Source of the DNA: Rickettsiales bacterium
Lineage (GTDB): Bacteria; Pseudomonadota; Alphaproteobacteria; Rickettsiales; UBA1997
Direction: 5' to 3'
Length of the DNA: 12,931 nucleotides
NCBI GenBank assembly: GCA_947487845.1
Contig: CANKYC010000030.1
Span: 1 to 12,931 of the forward strand
Below the pieces are notes generated by a model that worked only from the letters and a program-made list of their open reading frames with translations, did not search any database and had not been told where the DNA came from. Positions 1 to 6,780 of this stretch are shown here, one piece after another. Each line of letters starts with the position of its first letter. The first letter of the stretch is position 1. The position numbers and the translations under genes are program-made.

Positions 1-2814
1 CGCTTGTTTCGCAAAGGGCTAGATGTTGATGACGCACACTTTACTCTGCTATATCCTTTGCCACTTGCCAGCAGTAGCGAAGCCGTAAAAACTAATTTTG
101 AAAATAATCAATTTAGCTCGACACGCCAACTTTGTTATTCTTTAACCAATAGCAAAGAAGAAATAGACATGGTGCTTTTTGTGAATGGTTTGCCATTTGC
201 CACCATGGAATTGAAGAATGCTTGGACGGGGCAAAACGCCAAAGTTCATGGCCAAAATCAATATAAATTCACCAGAGATATTACCCAGCCTTTGTTAAAT
301 TTTGGTCGTTGTCTTGTGCATTTTGCCGTAGATACCGACGAGGTTTATATGACAACCAGATTAAGCGGAAAAGACACCTTCTTTTTGCCGTTTAATTTAG
401 GTCAAAAAGAGCCGTTATTTGGCAAAGGAAATCCAATCAATCCGTTTGGGCATAAAACCGCTTATTTATGGGAAGAAATATTTAGTCGAAACAGTGTTGC
501 TAATATCATTCAACATTTTGTTCGTTTTGACGGCAAAGAAGGCGATCAATTAAACAAAAAAACTTTGTATTTTCCGCGTTATCACCAATTGGATGTGGTG
601 CGCAAAATTATTGCCGATGCTAGTAAAAAAGGGGTTGGGCAAACTTATTTAATTCAACATTCTGCTGGTTCAGGCAAATCAAATTCTATCACTTGGGCAG
701 CTTATCAATTAATAGAAACTTATCCTGAAAGTGATTCTGTTTCGGGGAGTAAAGGAATTTCTAATCCGTTGTTTGATTCTGTGATAGTTGTAACGGATAG
801 AAGGTTGTTAGACAAGCAACTGCGAGAAAATATCAAAGAATTTTCGGAAGTAAAAAATATTGTTGCGCCCGCTTATTCATCTCAAGAATTAAAAGAAAGT
901 TTAGAGAGTGGTAAAAAAATCATCATTACCACTATTCAAAAATTCCCGTTCATCGTTGATGGTATTGCAGATTTAAGTGATAAGCGCTTTGCCGTAATTA
1001 TTGATGAAGCCCATAGCAGCCAAGGCGGAACAGCGGCGGGCAGAATGAATCAGGCGATGGGAAATGCTTTGGTAGAAAGCGATGAGGAAGAGCAAGATCC
1101 TCAAGATAAGATTTTGGAAGCTATGCGTTCGAAAAAAATGCGTGGTAATGCTTCTTATTTGGCATTTACCGCCACTCCTAAAAACAATACTTTAGAGCGT
1201 TTTGGCGTGAAGCAAATGGATGGCAAATTCAAGCCTTTTCACTTATATTCTATGAAGCAAGCCATAGAAGAAGGCTTTATTTTAGATGTGCTGGCAAATT
1301 ATACGACTTACAAAAGTTATTACGAAATTGAAAAGTCGATACAGGAAAATCCTTTGTTTGATACTGTTAAGGCGCAAAAGAAGTTAAGGACCAGCGTAGA
1401 GCAAAATACGCAAACCATTGCTACCAAAGCGGAAATTATGCTCGACCACTTTATAGCAAAGTTGGTAAATACAAAAAAGTTAAAAGGAAAAGCAAAGGCA
1501 ATTGTAGCTGCGCAAAGTATAGAATCAGCCATCAATTATTATTCTGCACTTAAGAAGCTGCTGGAAGAAAGGGGTAATCCGTTCAAAATAGCCATAGCCT
1601 TCTCTGGGGTAAAAAAAATCAAAGGCATTGAATATACCGAAGACAGCATCAACGACTTTCCGGCAAATTTAGATAATACAAAACCATCTGATCCGGGATA
1701 TATTAGCGATAAAATAGCGCGCTATTTTGATAAGGATGAATATCGAATTTTAGTGGTGGCGAACAAATATCTAACTGGCTATGACCAGCCAAAATTAACC
1801 GCAATGTATGTTGATAAAAAGCTTCAAGGCGTGATTGCTGTTCAAGCTTTATCAAGGTTGAATCGATCATCGGACAAGCTGGGTAAAAAGACGGAGGATT
1901 TGTTCGTTTTAGATTTTTACAACACAGTTGAAGATATAAAAAAATCTTTTGATCCATTTTATACGGCAACTTCATTAAGCGAAGCTACCGACATCAATGT
2001 GCTGCACGAATTGAAATCAAATCTTGATGATGTTGGTGTTTATGAATTAAGCGAAGTAGAAGACTTCGTCGAGAAGTATTTCAAAGGAGTTAACGCTCAA
2101 GAGTTAAGCTCTCTTATTGATGTTGCGGCAGAAAGGTTTAATGCTGCTTTGGAATTGGAAGATAAAGAAAAAGCGGACTATAAAATTAAAGCAAAACACT
2201 TTGTAAAAATTTATGGTCAGATGGCTTCTATTTTGCCTTACGAGGTGGTTGCTTGGGAAAAATTATTTTGGTTTTTAAAATTTTTAATTCCCAAACTTAT
2301 CATTGTAGATAATGAAAAAGATGCTTTGGACAGTTTGTTAAATTCGGTCGATCTTTCAACTTATGGATTAGAGAGAGTAAAGCTTAATGTCTCTATCGGT
2401 CTTGACTCAACGGAAACCGAGGTTGATCCACAAAATCCAAATCCAAGAGGTGCGCATGGAGATGGTGCTGAAAAAGATGAATTAGATTTGATCATCAAAA
2501 GCTTTAATGAAAGATGGTTTCAGGGTTGGGAAGCCACGCCAGATGAGCAACGCGCTAAATTTGTAAATCTTGCCCAAAAGATGAAAGAGCATAATGACTT
2601 TAAAGAAAAATATGCAAACAACGCGGATATTCAAAATAGAGAAATCGCTTTCAGTAAAATATTCGATGAAGTGATGGGCAAGCAGCGCAAAAATGATTTA
2701 GGCTTTTATCGGTTAAGTTCACAAGATGAGGGCTTTAAAATAGCGATGCAGGATACTATTAAAAGGATGTTGATGAGTGGTGCAGAAAAAGACAGAGCTT
2801 CGACTTATACTTAA
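1..2814 (+). CDS. hsdR: Type I restriction-modification system endonuclease/motor subunit HsdR (5' partial)
   Basis: HsdR is the ATP-dependent DNA translocase and nuclease of type I restriction complexes (with HsdM and HsdS), cutting unmethylated foreign DNA in the cytoplasm. The frame is open from the first base, so the true start lies outside; about 937 codons remain of a family usually near 1,000-1,100 residues, suggesting roughly 80-100 are missing. Counting from base 4: the PD-(D/E)xK nuclease core is visible as Asp55 (IDMVLFVNGLP) and ELK at 69-71, followed by a QNQY motif. Superfamily 2 helicase motifs follow: Walker A HSAGSGKS at 219-226, DEAH at 334-337, TATP at 389-392, TGYDQP at 591-596 and QALSRLNR at 614-621. 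A helical C-terminal region of about 300 residues follows, which in the family contacts HsdM. No frameshift is seen. hsdM and hsdS are not in the window and would be expected to the left. The family call is very secure; whether the system is complete cannot be judged. Confidence 0.97.
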   Translation, partial: RLFRKGLDVDDAHFTLLYPLPLASSSEAVKTNFENNQFSSTRQLCYSLTNSKEEIDMVLFVNGLPFATMELKNAWTGQNAKVHGQNQYKFTRDITQPLLNFGRCLVHFAVDTDEVYMTTRLSGKDTFFLPFNLGQKEPLFGKGNPINPFGHKTAYLWEEIFSRNSVANIIQHFVRFDGKEGDQLNKKTLYFPRYHQLDVVRKIIADASKKGVGQTYLIQHSAGSGKSNSITWAAYQLIETYPESDSVSGSKGISNPLFDSVIVVTDRRLLDKQLRENIKEFSEVKNIVAPAYSSQELKESLESGKKIIITTIQKFPFIVDGIADLSDKRFAVIIDEAHSSQGGTAAGRMNQAMGNALVESDEEEQDPQDKILEAMRSKKMRGNASYLAFTATPKNNTLERFGVKQMDGKFKPFHLYSMKQAIEEGFILDVLANYTTYKSYYEIEKSIQENPLFDTVKAQKKLRTSVEQNTQTIATKAEIMLDHFIAKLVNTKKLKGKAKAIVAAQSIESAINYYSALKKLLEERGNPFKIAIAFSGVKKIKGIEYTEDSINDFPANLDNTKPSDPGYISDKIARYFDKDEYRILVVANKYLTGYDQPKLTAMYVDKKLQGVIAVQALSRLNRSSDKLGKKTEDLFVLDFYNTVEDIKKSFDPFYTATSLSEATDINVLHELKSNLDDVGVYELSEVEDFVEKYFKGVNAQELSSLIDVAAERFNAALELEDKEKADYKIKAKHFVKIYGQMASILPYEVVAWEKLFWFLKFLIPKLIIVDNEKDALDSLLNSVDLSTYGLERVKLNVSIGLDSTETEVDPQNPNPRGAHGDGAEKDELDLIIKSFNERWFQGWEATPDEQRAKFVNLAQKMKEHNDFKEKYANNADIQNREIAFSKIFDEVMGKQRKNDLGFYRLSSQDEGFKIAMQDTIKRMLMSGAEKDRASTYT

Positions 2815-2900
2815 ATTATTATCGAGGCTTATGAACTTCACAAATGAAGGTAAATAAAATTTCTTTAGCCGACTTATTTAAAAGAACAAAAAAATGCAAT

Positions 2901-3107
2901 GAAACGAACCAAGCCTCAATATTTTTCAGATCACTTCAATGTAAGAAAAGGAAGGGTTTTGTTTATCTAACGTTTGCAAAACTTCTAACTTTTTGCTGTA
3001 TTTGAATTTAATATTTGCCGCCAATAAATCATCTGGGATCGGTGATTAAAAATTATGTTTTTGATTATTTAAATTTCTTAGTTTCATATTCGGCTTTGGT
3101 TCATTTC
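2901..3107. repeat. Imperfect inverted repeat in hsdR-SDR gap
   Basis: The arms at 2901-2915 (GAAACGAACCAAGCC) and 3092-3107 (reverse complement GAAATGAACCAAAGCC) match except for one substitution and one inserted base. They flank about 175 bases holding the possible coding remnant. This could be the worn ends of a small mobile element, but no target duplication is evident. Confidence 0.35.
2926..3045 (-). pseudogene. Possible decayed coding remnant after hsdR
   Basis: In the 317-base gap between hsdR and the SDR gene, one minus-strand frame stays open for 39 codons, from a TAA (3046-3048) to a TGA (2926-2928). The predicted peptide looks protein-like, for example a stretch reading KKLEVLQTLDKQNPSFSY, rather than the Lys/Asn/Ile noise of AT-rich spacers. 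There is no ATG and no ribosome-binding site, and I do not recognise a family. It could be the tail of a lost gene or chance. Confidence 0.2.
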
Positions 3108-3131
3108 TTTTAACAAAAATTTCAAAAACTC

Positions 3132-3860
3132 ATGGCAAATTATCTTATTATTTCGGCATCAAGTGATATTGGGTATGAAACCGCCGCAATTCTTAGAGCA
3201 AAAGGTCACAAAATTTTTATTACTTCCAGACAAGAAGAAAAATTAGAAATTTTAAAAAATAAATTTGAGTGCGAAGGAGCAATTTTAGATGCTACAAATT
3301 TTGCCGAAGTGGAAAATATTTTTGACATTGCCATTAAAAATTTAGGAAGCCTTGAGGGTGTAGCTTCTTTTTCTGGTTCGGTAATTTTAAAGCCAGCTCA
3401 TTTAACTTCTGAAGCTGAATTTTTTGCCACAATAAATGCCAATTTAACCACTGCTTTTGGGGTTGTAAGAGCTGCGGGAAAATTTATGAAAAACGGCGGA
3501 AGCGTGGTTTTACTTTCTTCGGCCGCTGCAATGCAAGGTCTTGCAAATCATGAAGCTATTGCTGCGGCGAAAGGTGGAATTATTTCTTTAGCCAAGTCAG
3601 CTGCTGCGACTTATGCTGGGCAGAATTTACGTTTTAACGTGGTTGCACCCGGATTAACCAAAACCAAATTAACTCAAAAAATTACCAGCAACGAAGCCAG
3701 TTTAAAATTTTCTCAAAGCATGCATGCTTTGGGCAGAATTGGTGAACCAAGCGAAGTGGCAAAAGCGGTAGAATTTTTCTTGGATGAAAAATCAAGTTGG
3801 ATTACGGCGCAAGTTTTAGGCGTGGATGGCGGGCTTTCAAATGTTCAACCTAAGAAATAG
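3132..3860 (+). CDS. SDR-family (Rossmann-fold) protein with altered active site
   Basis: The 242-residue protein has the length and fold pattern of classical short-chain dehydrogenases/reductases, cytosolic NAD(P)-dependent enzymes. The N-terminal nucleotide motif reads SASSDIG (8-14) where GASSGIG is usual, so two glycines of TGxxxGIG are replaced. Asn104 (INANL) and Ser130 (LLSSAAA) match the catalytic Asn and Ser. The YxxxK motif reads IAAAK, so the position of the catalytic Tyr is Ile143 while Lys147 is kept. The conserved C-terminal part is present: FNVVAPGLTKT, then GRIGEPSEVAKAVEFFLDE and a VDGG end. The ATG at 3132 follows an A-rich leader without a Shine-Dalgarno sequence. It stands alone between an hsdR end and katG, 287 bases away on the same strand. 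Family membership is secure. Substrate is unknown, and normal carbonyl chemistry is doubtful without Tyr; it may be a variant SDR subgroup or a non-enzymatic nucleotide binder. Confidence 0.88.
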   Translation: MANYLIISASSDIGYETAAILRAKGHKIFITSRQEEKLEILKNKFECEGAILDATNFAEVENIFDIAIKNLGSLEGVASFSGSVILKPAHLTSEAEFFATINANLTTAFGVVRAAGKFMKNGGSVVLLSSAAAMQGLANHEAIAAAKGGIISLAKSAAATYAGQNLRFNVVAPGLTKTKLTQKITSNEASLKFSQSMHALGRIGEPSEVAKAVEFFLDEKSSWITAQVLGVDGGLSNVQPKK

Positions 3861-3950
3861 AAGAAAGAAAAAATAAATAAGTTTGTGAATTGCGTGAAAA
3901 TTTAATTGAAGATCCAACAAATAAAAATCTTTTACAGCGAAAAAAACTTA

Positions 3951-4001
3951 GGACAGGCTCTAAGAAATTTAGAATTGCAAAAAGTTCGACGAAAAATTTG
4001 A
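3951..4001. repeat. Fragment of the 11510-11650 MITE family, with GAGCCTGTCC-type end
   Basis: Bases 3965-4001 are the reverse complement of 11531-11567 with 36 of 37 positions identical. They abut ACAGGCTCTAAG (3953-3964), which also occurs at 11965-11976 and whose reverse complement contains the GAGCCTGT that begins the 6589-6713 element. It looks like a partial or nested copy of a small mobile element between the SDR gene and katG. The rest of the 3861-4147 gap shows no gene. Confidence 0.7.
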
Positions 4002-4147
4002 GATAACAAAATGGGCGAGAGCTCTATTTCAGTCCATAAATGGAGCGATTTAAAGTTAATAATTAATTTATATTTTACTTATATTTTTCTTAACTATTTC
4101 TGTTTTTGAAATTTCATCACATCATCCAATTATCAAAATCATTACTT

Positions 4148-6400
4148 ATGAAAATAAATAAATTTCTCTTAATCACTTCCCTTTCAATTGCTGGATGTTC
4201 GGCTCCAAAACATCATTCACATTTACATCATCCACATCCTCCTCATCAAATTAATTTTGAAGCAAAACCAAATGAATTTTGGTGGCCAAATAAAATAAAT
4301 TTATCTCCTCTTCGCGCCCAAGCTAACGAATCAAATCCTTATGGAAACAACTACAATTACGCCAAAGAATTTTCTAAAATCGACATTGAAGAACTTAAAA
4401 AAGATATCAAAAAAGTAATGATGACATCGCAAGATTGGTGGCCGGCAGATTACGGAAATTACGGCCCATTCTTTATTCGTATGGCGTGGCATAGCGCAGG
4501 AACTTACAGAACGGAAGATGGTCGTGGCGGCGCTGGTGGCGGTCAACAACGCTTTGAACCGCTTAACAGCTGGCCCGATAATGCCAGTTTAGATAAAGCT
4601 AGACGTTTGGTTTGGCCAGTTAAACAAAAATATGGCAGCCAACTTTCTTGGGCTGATTTGATGGTACTTTCTGGCAATGTCGCTCTTGAATCAATGGGCT
4701 TTAAAACCTTGGGATTCGCTGGCGGAAGAGCTGATGATTTCGAACCAGATTTAGTTTATTGGGGGCCGGAAAATAAACTTATGGCGAGTGACCGTTTCGA
4801 TAAAAATGGTAAGTTGTTAAAAAATCTTGGCGCAACAACAATGGGTTTGATTTATGTAAATCCTGAAGGGCCAAACGCTAATGGCGATCCAATTTCAGCG
4901 GCAGCACAAATTCGTGAAACCTTTGGCAATATGGCAATGAATGACGAAGAAACCGTCGCTTTAATTGCAGGTGGACACACTTTCGGCAAAAACCACGGCG
5001 CACATAAAGTTGAAAAATGCGTTGGCGTGGCTCCTGCCGCAAACGAAGTAGAAGCTCAAGGTTTTGGTTGGAAAAATAAATGCGGCACCGGCAAAGGCGC
5101 TGATGCCGTAACCAGTGGTTTGGAAGGTGCTTGGAATTCTAATCCAACAAAATGGACAATGGGTTATTTAGAAACTTTATTTGCTCACAACTGGGTTAAA
5201 ACCAAAAGTCCAGCTGGCGCAATTCAGTGGATTCCCGAAAAAAATCAAGCTGCAAATACCGTTCCTGACGCTCATGATTCTTCAAAAAAACATGCGCCAG
5301 TTATGTTAACTACTGATTTATCACTAAAAGAAGATCCAAAATATCGCGAAATTTCCAAGCGCTTTTTGGAAAATCCAAAAGAGTTTGAAAAAGCTTTTGC
5401 GCAGGCTTGGTTTAAATTAACTCACCGCGATATGGGGCCAAGAGCTAGATATGTTGGCAAAGATTCGCCAAAAGAAGTTTTGATTTGGCAAGATCCAATT
5501 CCTGAAGTTAAACATGCGCTAATCAATGTTTCAGAAATTGAAAATCTTAAAACCAAAATTCTGAAATCTGAATTAACCACTTCTGATCTGGTTAAAACCG
5601 CTTGGGCTTCTGCTGCATCTTTTCGCATTACCGATATGCGTGGCGGAGCAAATGGCGCGCGCCTTCGCTTAGAACCGCAAAAAGATTGGCAAGTTAATAA
5701 TCCGCAAGAATTAGCAAAAGCGCTCAAAGTTTTAGAAAAAATCCAAAATGATTTTAATAAAACTTTAAGTGGCGGCAAAAAAGTTTCTCTTGCTGATGTT
5801 ATTGTTCTTGGCGGAAATGCCGCAATTGAAAAAGCGGCGCACGACGCGGGCGTTAATATAAAAATTCCTTTCCAAGTTGGCAGAGGTGATGCAAATCAAG
5901 CGCAAACCGATGCTAAATCATTCACAGTTTTAGAACCTAAAGCTGACGGATTTAGAAACTATTACGACAAAGATGCAAAAGTTTCGCCGATTAACGCCTT
6001 AATTGATCGCGCTTATTTACTTGATTTAAGAGTGCCAGAAATGACTGCTCTTATTGGCGGCATGAGAGTTTTAGGAGCAAACTCCGATAATTCTGAATTT
6101 GGAATTTTCACCAAAAAAACTGGCGTACTTACCAATGATTTTTTTGTTAACTTACTTGATATGTCAGTTGAATGGAAAAAATCTGATCAGTTGGAAGGAG
6201 TTTATGAAGCTCACGACAGAAAAACTGGCGAAATTAAATGGAAGGCAACTTCGGTTGATTTAGTTTTTGGTTCAAGCTCTGAACTTCGGGCGATTGTTGA
6301 GGTTTACGCGGCTAATGACGGAAAAGAAAAATTCGTCAAAGATTTCGTAAAAGCTTGGACAAAAGTTATGAATGCTGATCGTTTTGATTTGAAGAAATAA
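4148..6400 (+). CDS. katG: Catalase-peroxidase KatG with lipoprotein signal peptide
   Basis: KatG is a haem enzyme that disproportionates hydrogen peroxide and also has peroxidase activity; both KatG halves are present. I chose the ATG at 4148 (750 residues) over an in-frame TTG at 4106, because it gives a clean lipoprotein signal: two Lys, a hydrophobic stretch, then the lipobox SIAGC with Cys17 as predicted lipidation site. Ser at +2 favours outer-membrane sorting under the Lol rule. Residues 22-33 hold seven His and three Pro. The catalytic set is complete: distal Arg111, Trp114 and His115 (IRMAWHSAGTYR); Tyr236 (GLIYVNPEGP) and Met262 (NMAMNDEE), which with Trp114 would form the Met-Tyr-Trp adduct; proximal His277 (GGHTFGKNHGA); and TTDLSL supplying the Asp. 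The C-terminal half keeps WASAASFRITDMRGGANGARLR. No promoter or OxyR site could be assigned. KatG identity is near certain; envelope location is predicted from the N-terminus. Confidence 0.97.
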   Translation: MKINKFLLITSLSIAGCSAPKHHSHLHHPHPPHQINFEAKPNEFWWPNKINLSPLRAQANESNPYGNNYNYAKEFSKIDIEELKKDIKKVMMTSQDWWPADYGNYGPFFIRMAWHSAGTYRTEDGRGGAGGGQQRFEPLNSWPDNASLDKARRLVWPVKQKYGSQLSWADLMVLSGNVALESMGFKTLGFAGGRADDFEPDLVYWGPENKLMASDRFDKNGKLLKNLGATTMGLIYVNPEGPNANGDPISAAAQIRETFGNMAMNDEETVALIAGGHTFGKNHGAHKVEKCVGVAPAANEVEAQGFGWKNKCGTGKGADAVTSGLEGAWNSNPTKWTMGYLETLFAHNWVKTKSPAGAIQWIPEKNQAANTVPDAHDSSKKHAPVMLTTDLSLKEDPKYREISKRFLENPKEFEKAFAQAWFKLTHRDMGPRARYVGKDSPKEVLIWQDPIPEVKHALINVSEIENLKTKILKSELTTSDLVKTAWASAASFRITDMRGGANGARLRLEPQKDWQVNNPQELAKALKVLEKIQNDFNKTLSGGKKVSLADVIVLGGNAAIEKAAHDAGVNIKIPFQVGRGDANQAQTDAKSFTVLEPKADGFRNYYDKDAKVSPINALIDRAYLLDLRVPEMTALIGGMRVLGANSDNSEFGIFTKKTGVLTNDFFVNLLDMSVEWKKSDQLEGVYEAHDRKTGEIKWKATSVDLVFGSSSELRAIVEVYAANDGKEKFVKDFVKAWTKVMNADRFDLKK

Positions 6401-6435
6401 CTCGGTTAAAAAGTAAGAGATAAGCTTGTAATTAG

Positions 6436-6480
6436 TAACTTATAGTCATGCTGAACTTGTCGAAGCATGATTATAAGTTA
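6436..6480. repeat. CTGA..TTGTCGAAG-type palindrome downstream of katG
   Basis: The 17-base arms 6436-6452 and 6464-6480 pair with one mismatch around an 11-base loop (GAACTTGTCGA). It shares the TGA.CTTGTCGAAG core with the palindromes at 9086-9165 and 11841-11910. It lies 35 bases after the katG stop and might stabilise or end the katG transcript, though no T-run follows. Confidence 0.75.
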
Positions 6481-6489
6481 GTTTGAAAA

Positions 6490-6731
6490 TTAAATAATCT
6501 TTTTGACAGCTGCAATACTAGTTTTTTTAACAACTCCTTGGCTTTTCCATAAAATTTTTCCGTTATCATCGATCAACTGTTGTTTGTTATGAGCCTGTCG
6601 CAAATCTAACTTCCAAAAAAATTCCAAAAAAATTGAGTAGGAAATTTCTAAAAGTTCTGAGTTAGATTTTTTAGTTTAAATTTTTTTGGAAGTTAGATTT
6701 GCGACAGGCTCATTTCCCAAAATTTAGGCAT
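6490..6731 (-). pseudogene. Small ORF or gene remnant split by the 6589-6713 palindrome
   Basis: A minus-strand frame at 6490-6588 encodes 32 residues, including a protein-like DDNGKILWKSQGVV, and ends in TAA. On the other side of the palindrome, 6714-6731 reads ATG and encodes MPKFWE. Removing exactly the 125-base palindrome joins both parts in one frame as a 38-residue peptide. No ribosome-binding site is present, and the ATG abuts the T-run of the helicase terminator, so it may be the tail of an older gene rather than a true start. Family not recognised. An in-frame join has a one-in-three chance of being accidental. Confidence 0.3.
6589..6713. mobile_element. MITE-like element with perfect 35-bp inverted repeats
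   Basis: The arms 6589-6623 and 6679-6713 are exact reverse complements, starting ATGAGCCTGTCGCAAATC. The 125-base unit contains no ORF of note. It shares CTGTCGCAAATC near its tip with the 11510-11650 element, and GAGCCTGT with the fragments at 3951 and 11965. The only direct repeat at its edges would be a palindromic AT dinucleotide, so no target duplication can be proved. Read as a non-autonomous element moved by a transposase encoded elsewhere. Confidence 0.75.
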
Positions 6732-6765
6732 AAAAAAGCGACCTTTTTTAAAAGGTCGCTTTTTT
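6732..6765 (-). terminator. Intrinsic terminator of the DEAD-box helicase gene
   Basis: The 16-base arms 6732-6747 and 6750-6765 are perfect complements with a GCGACC core. The strand read from the helicase gives a GC stem followed by six T. It begins 15 bases past the helicase stop. The hairpin is symmetrical, so it could also stop transcription coming from katG. Confidence 0.85.
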
Positions 6766-6780
6766 TGCGTAAATTATTAA

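Noticed and set aside
4046..4074. Sigma-70-type promoter for katG around TATATT (4069-4074)
   Set aside because: No acceptable -35 box at the right distance; in such AT-rich DNA the -10 match alone is meaningless.
4106..4147. TTG start giving a 14-residue longer KatG
   Set aside because: It would bury the lipoprotein signal behind a polar His-containing stretch; the ATG at 4148 gives a clean signal peptide.
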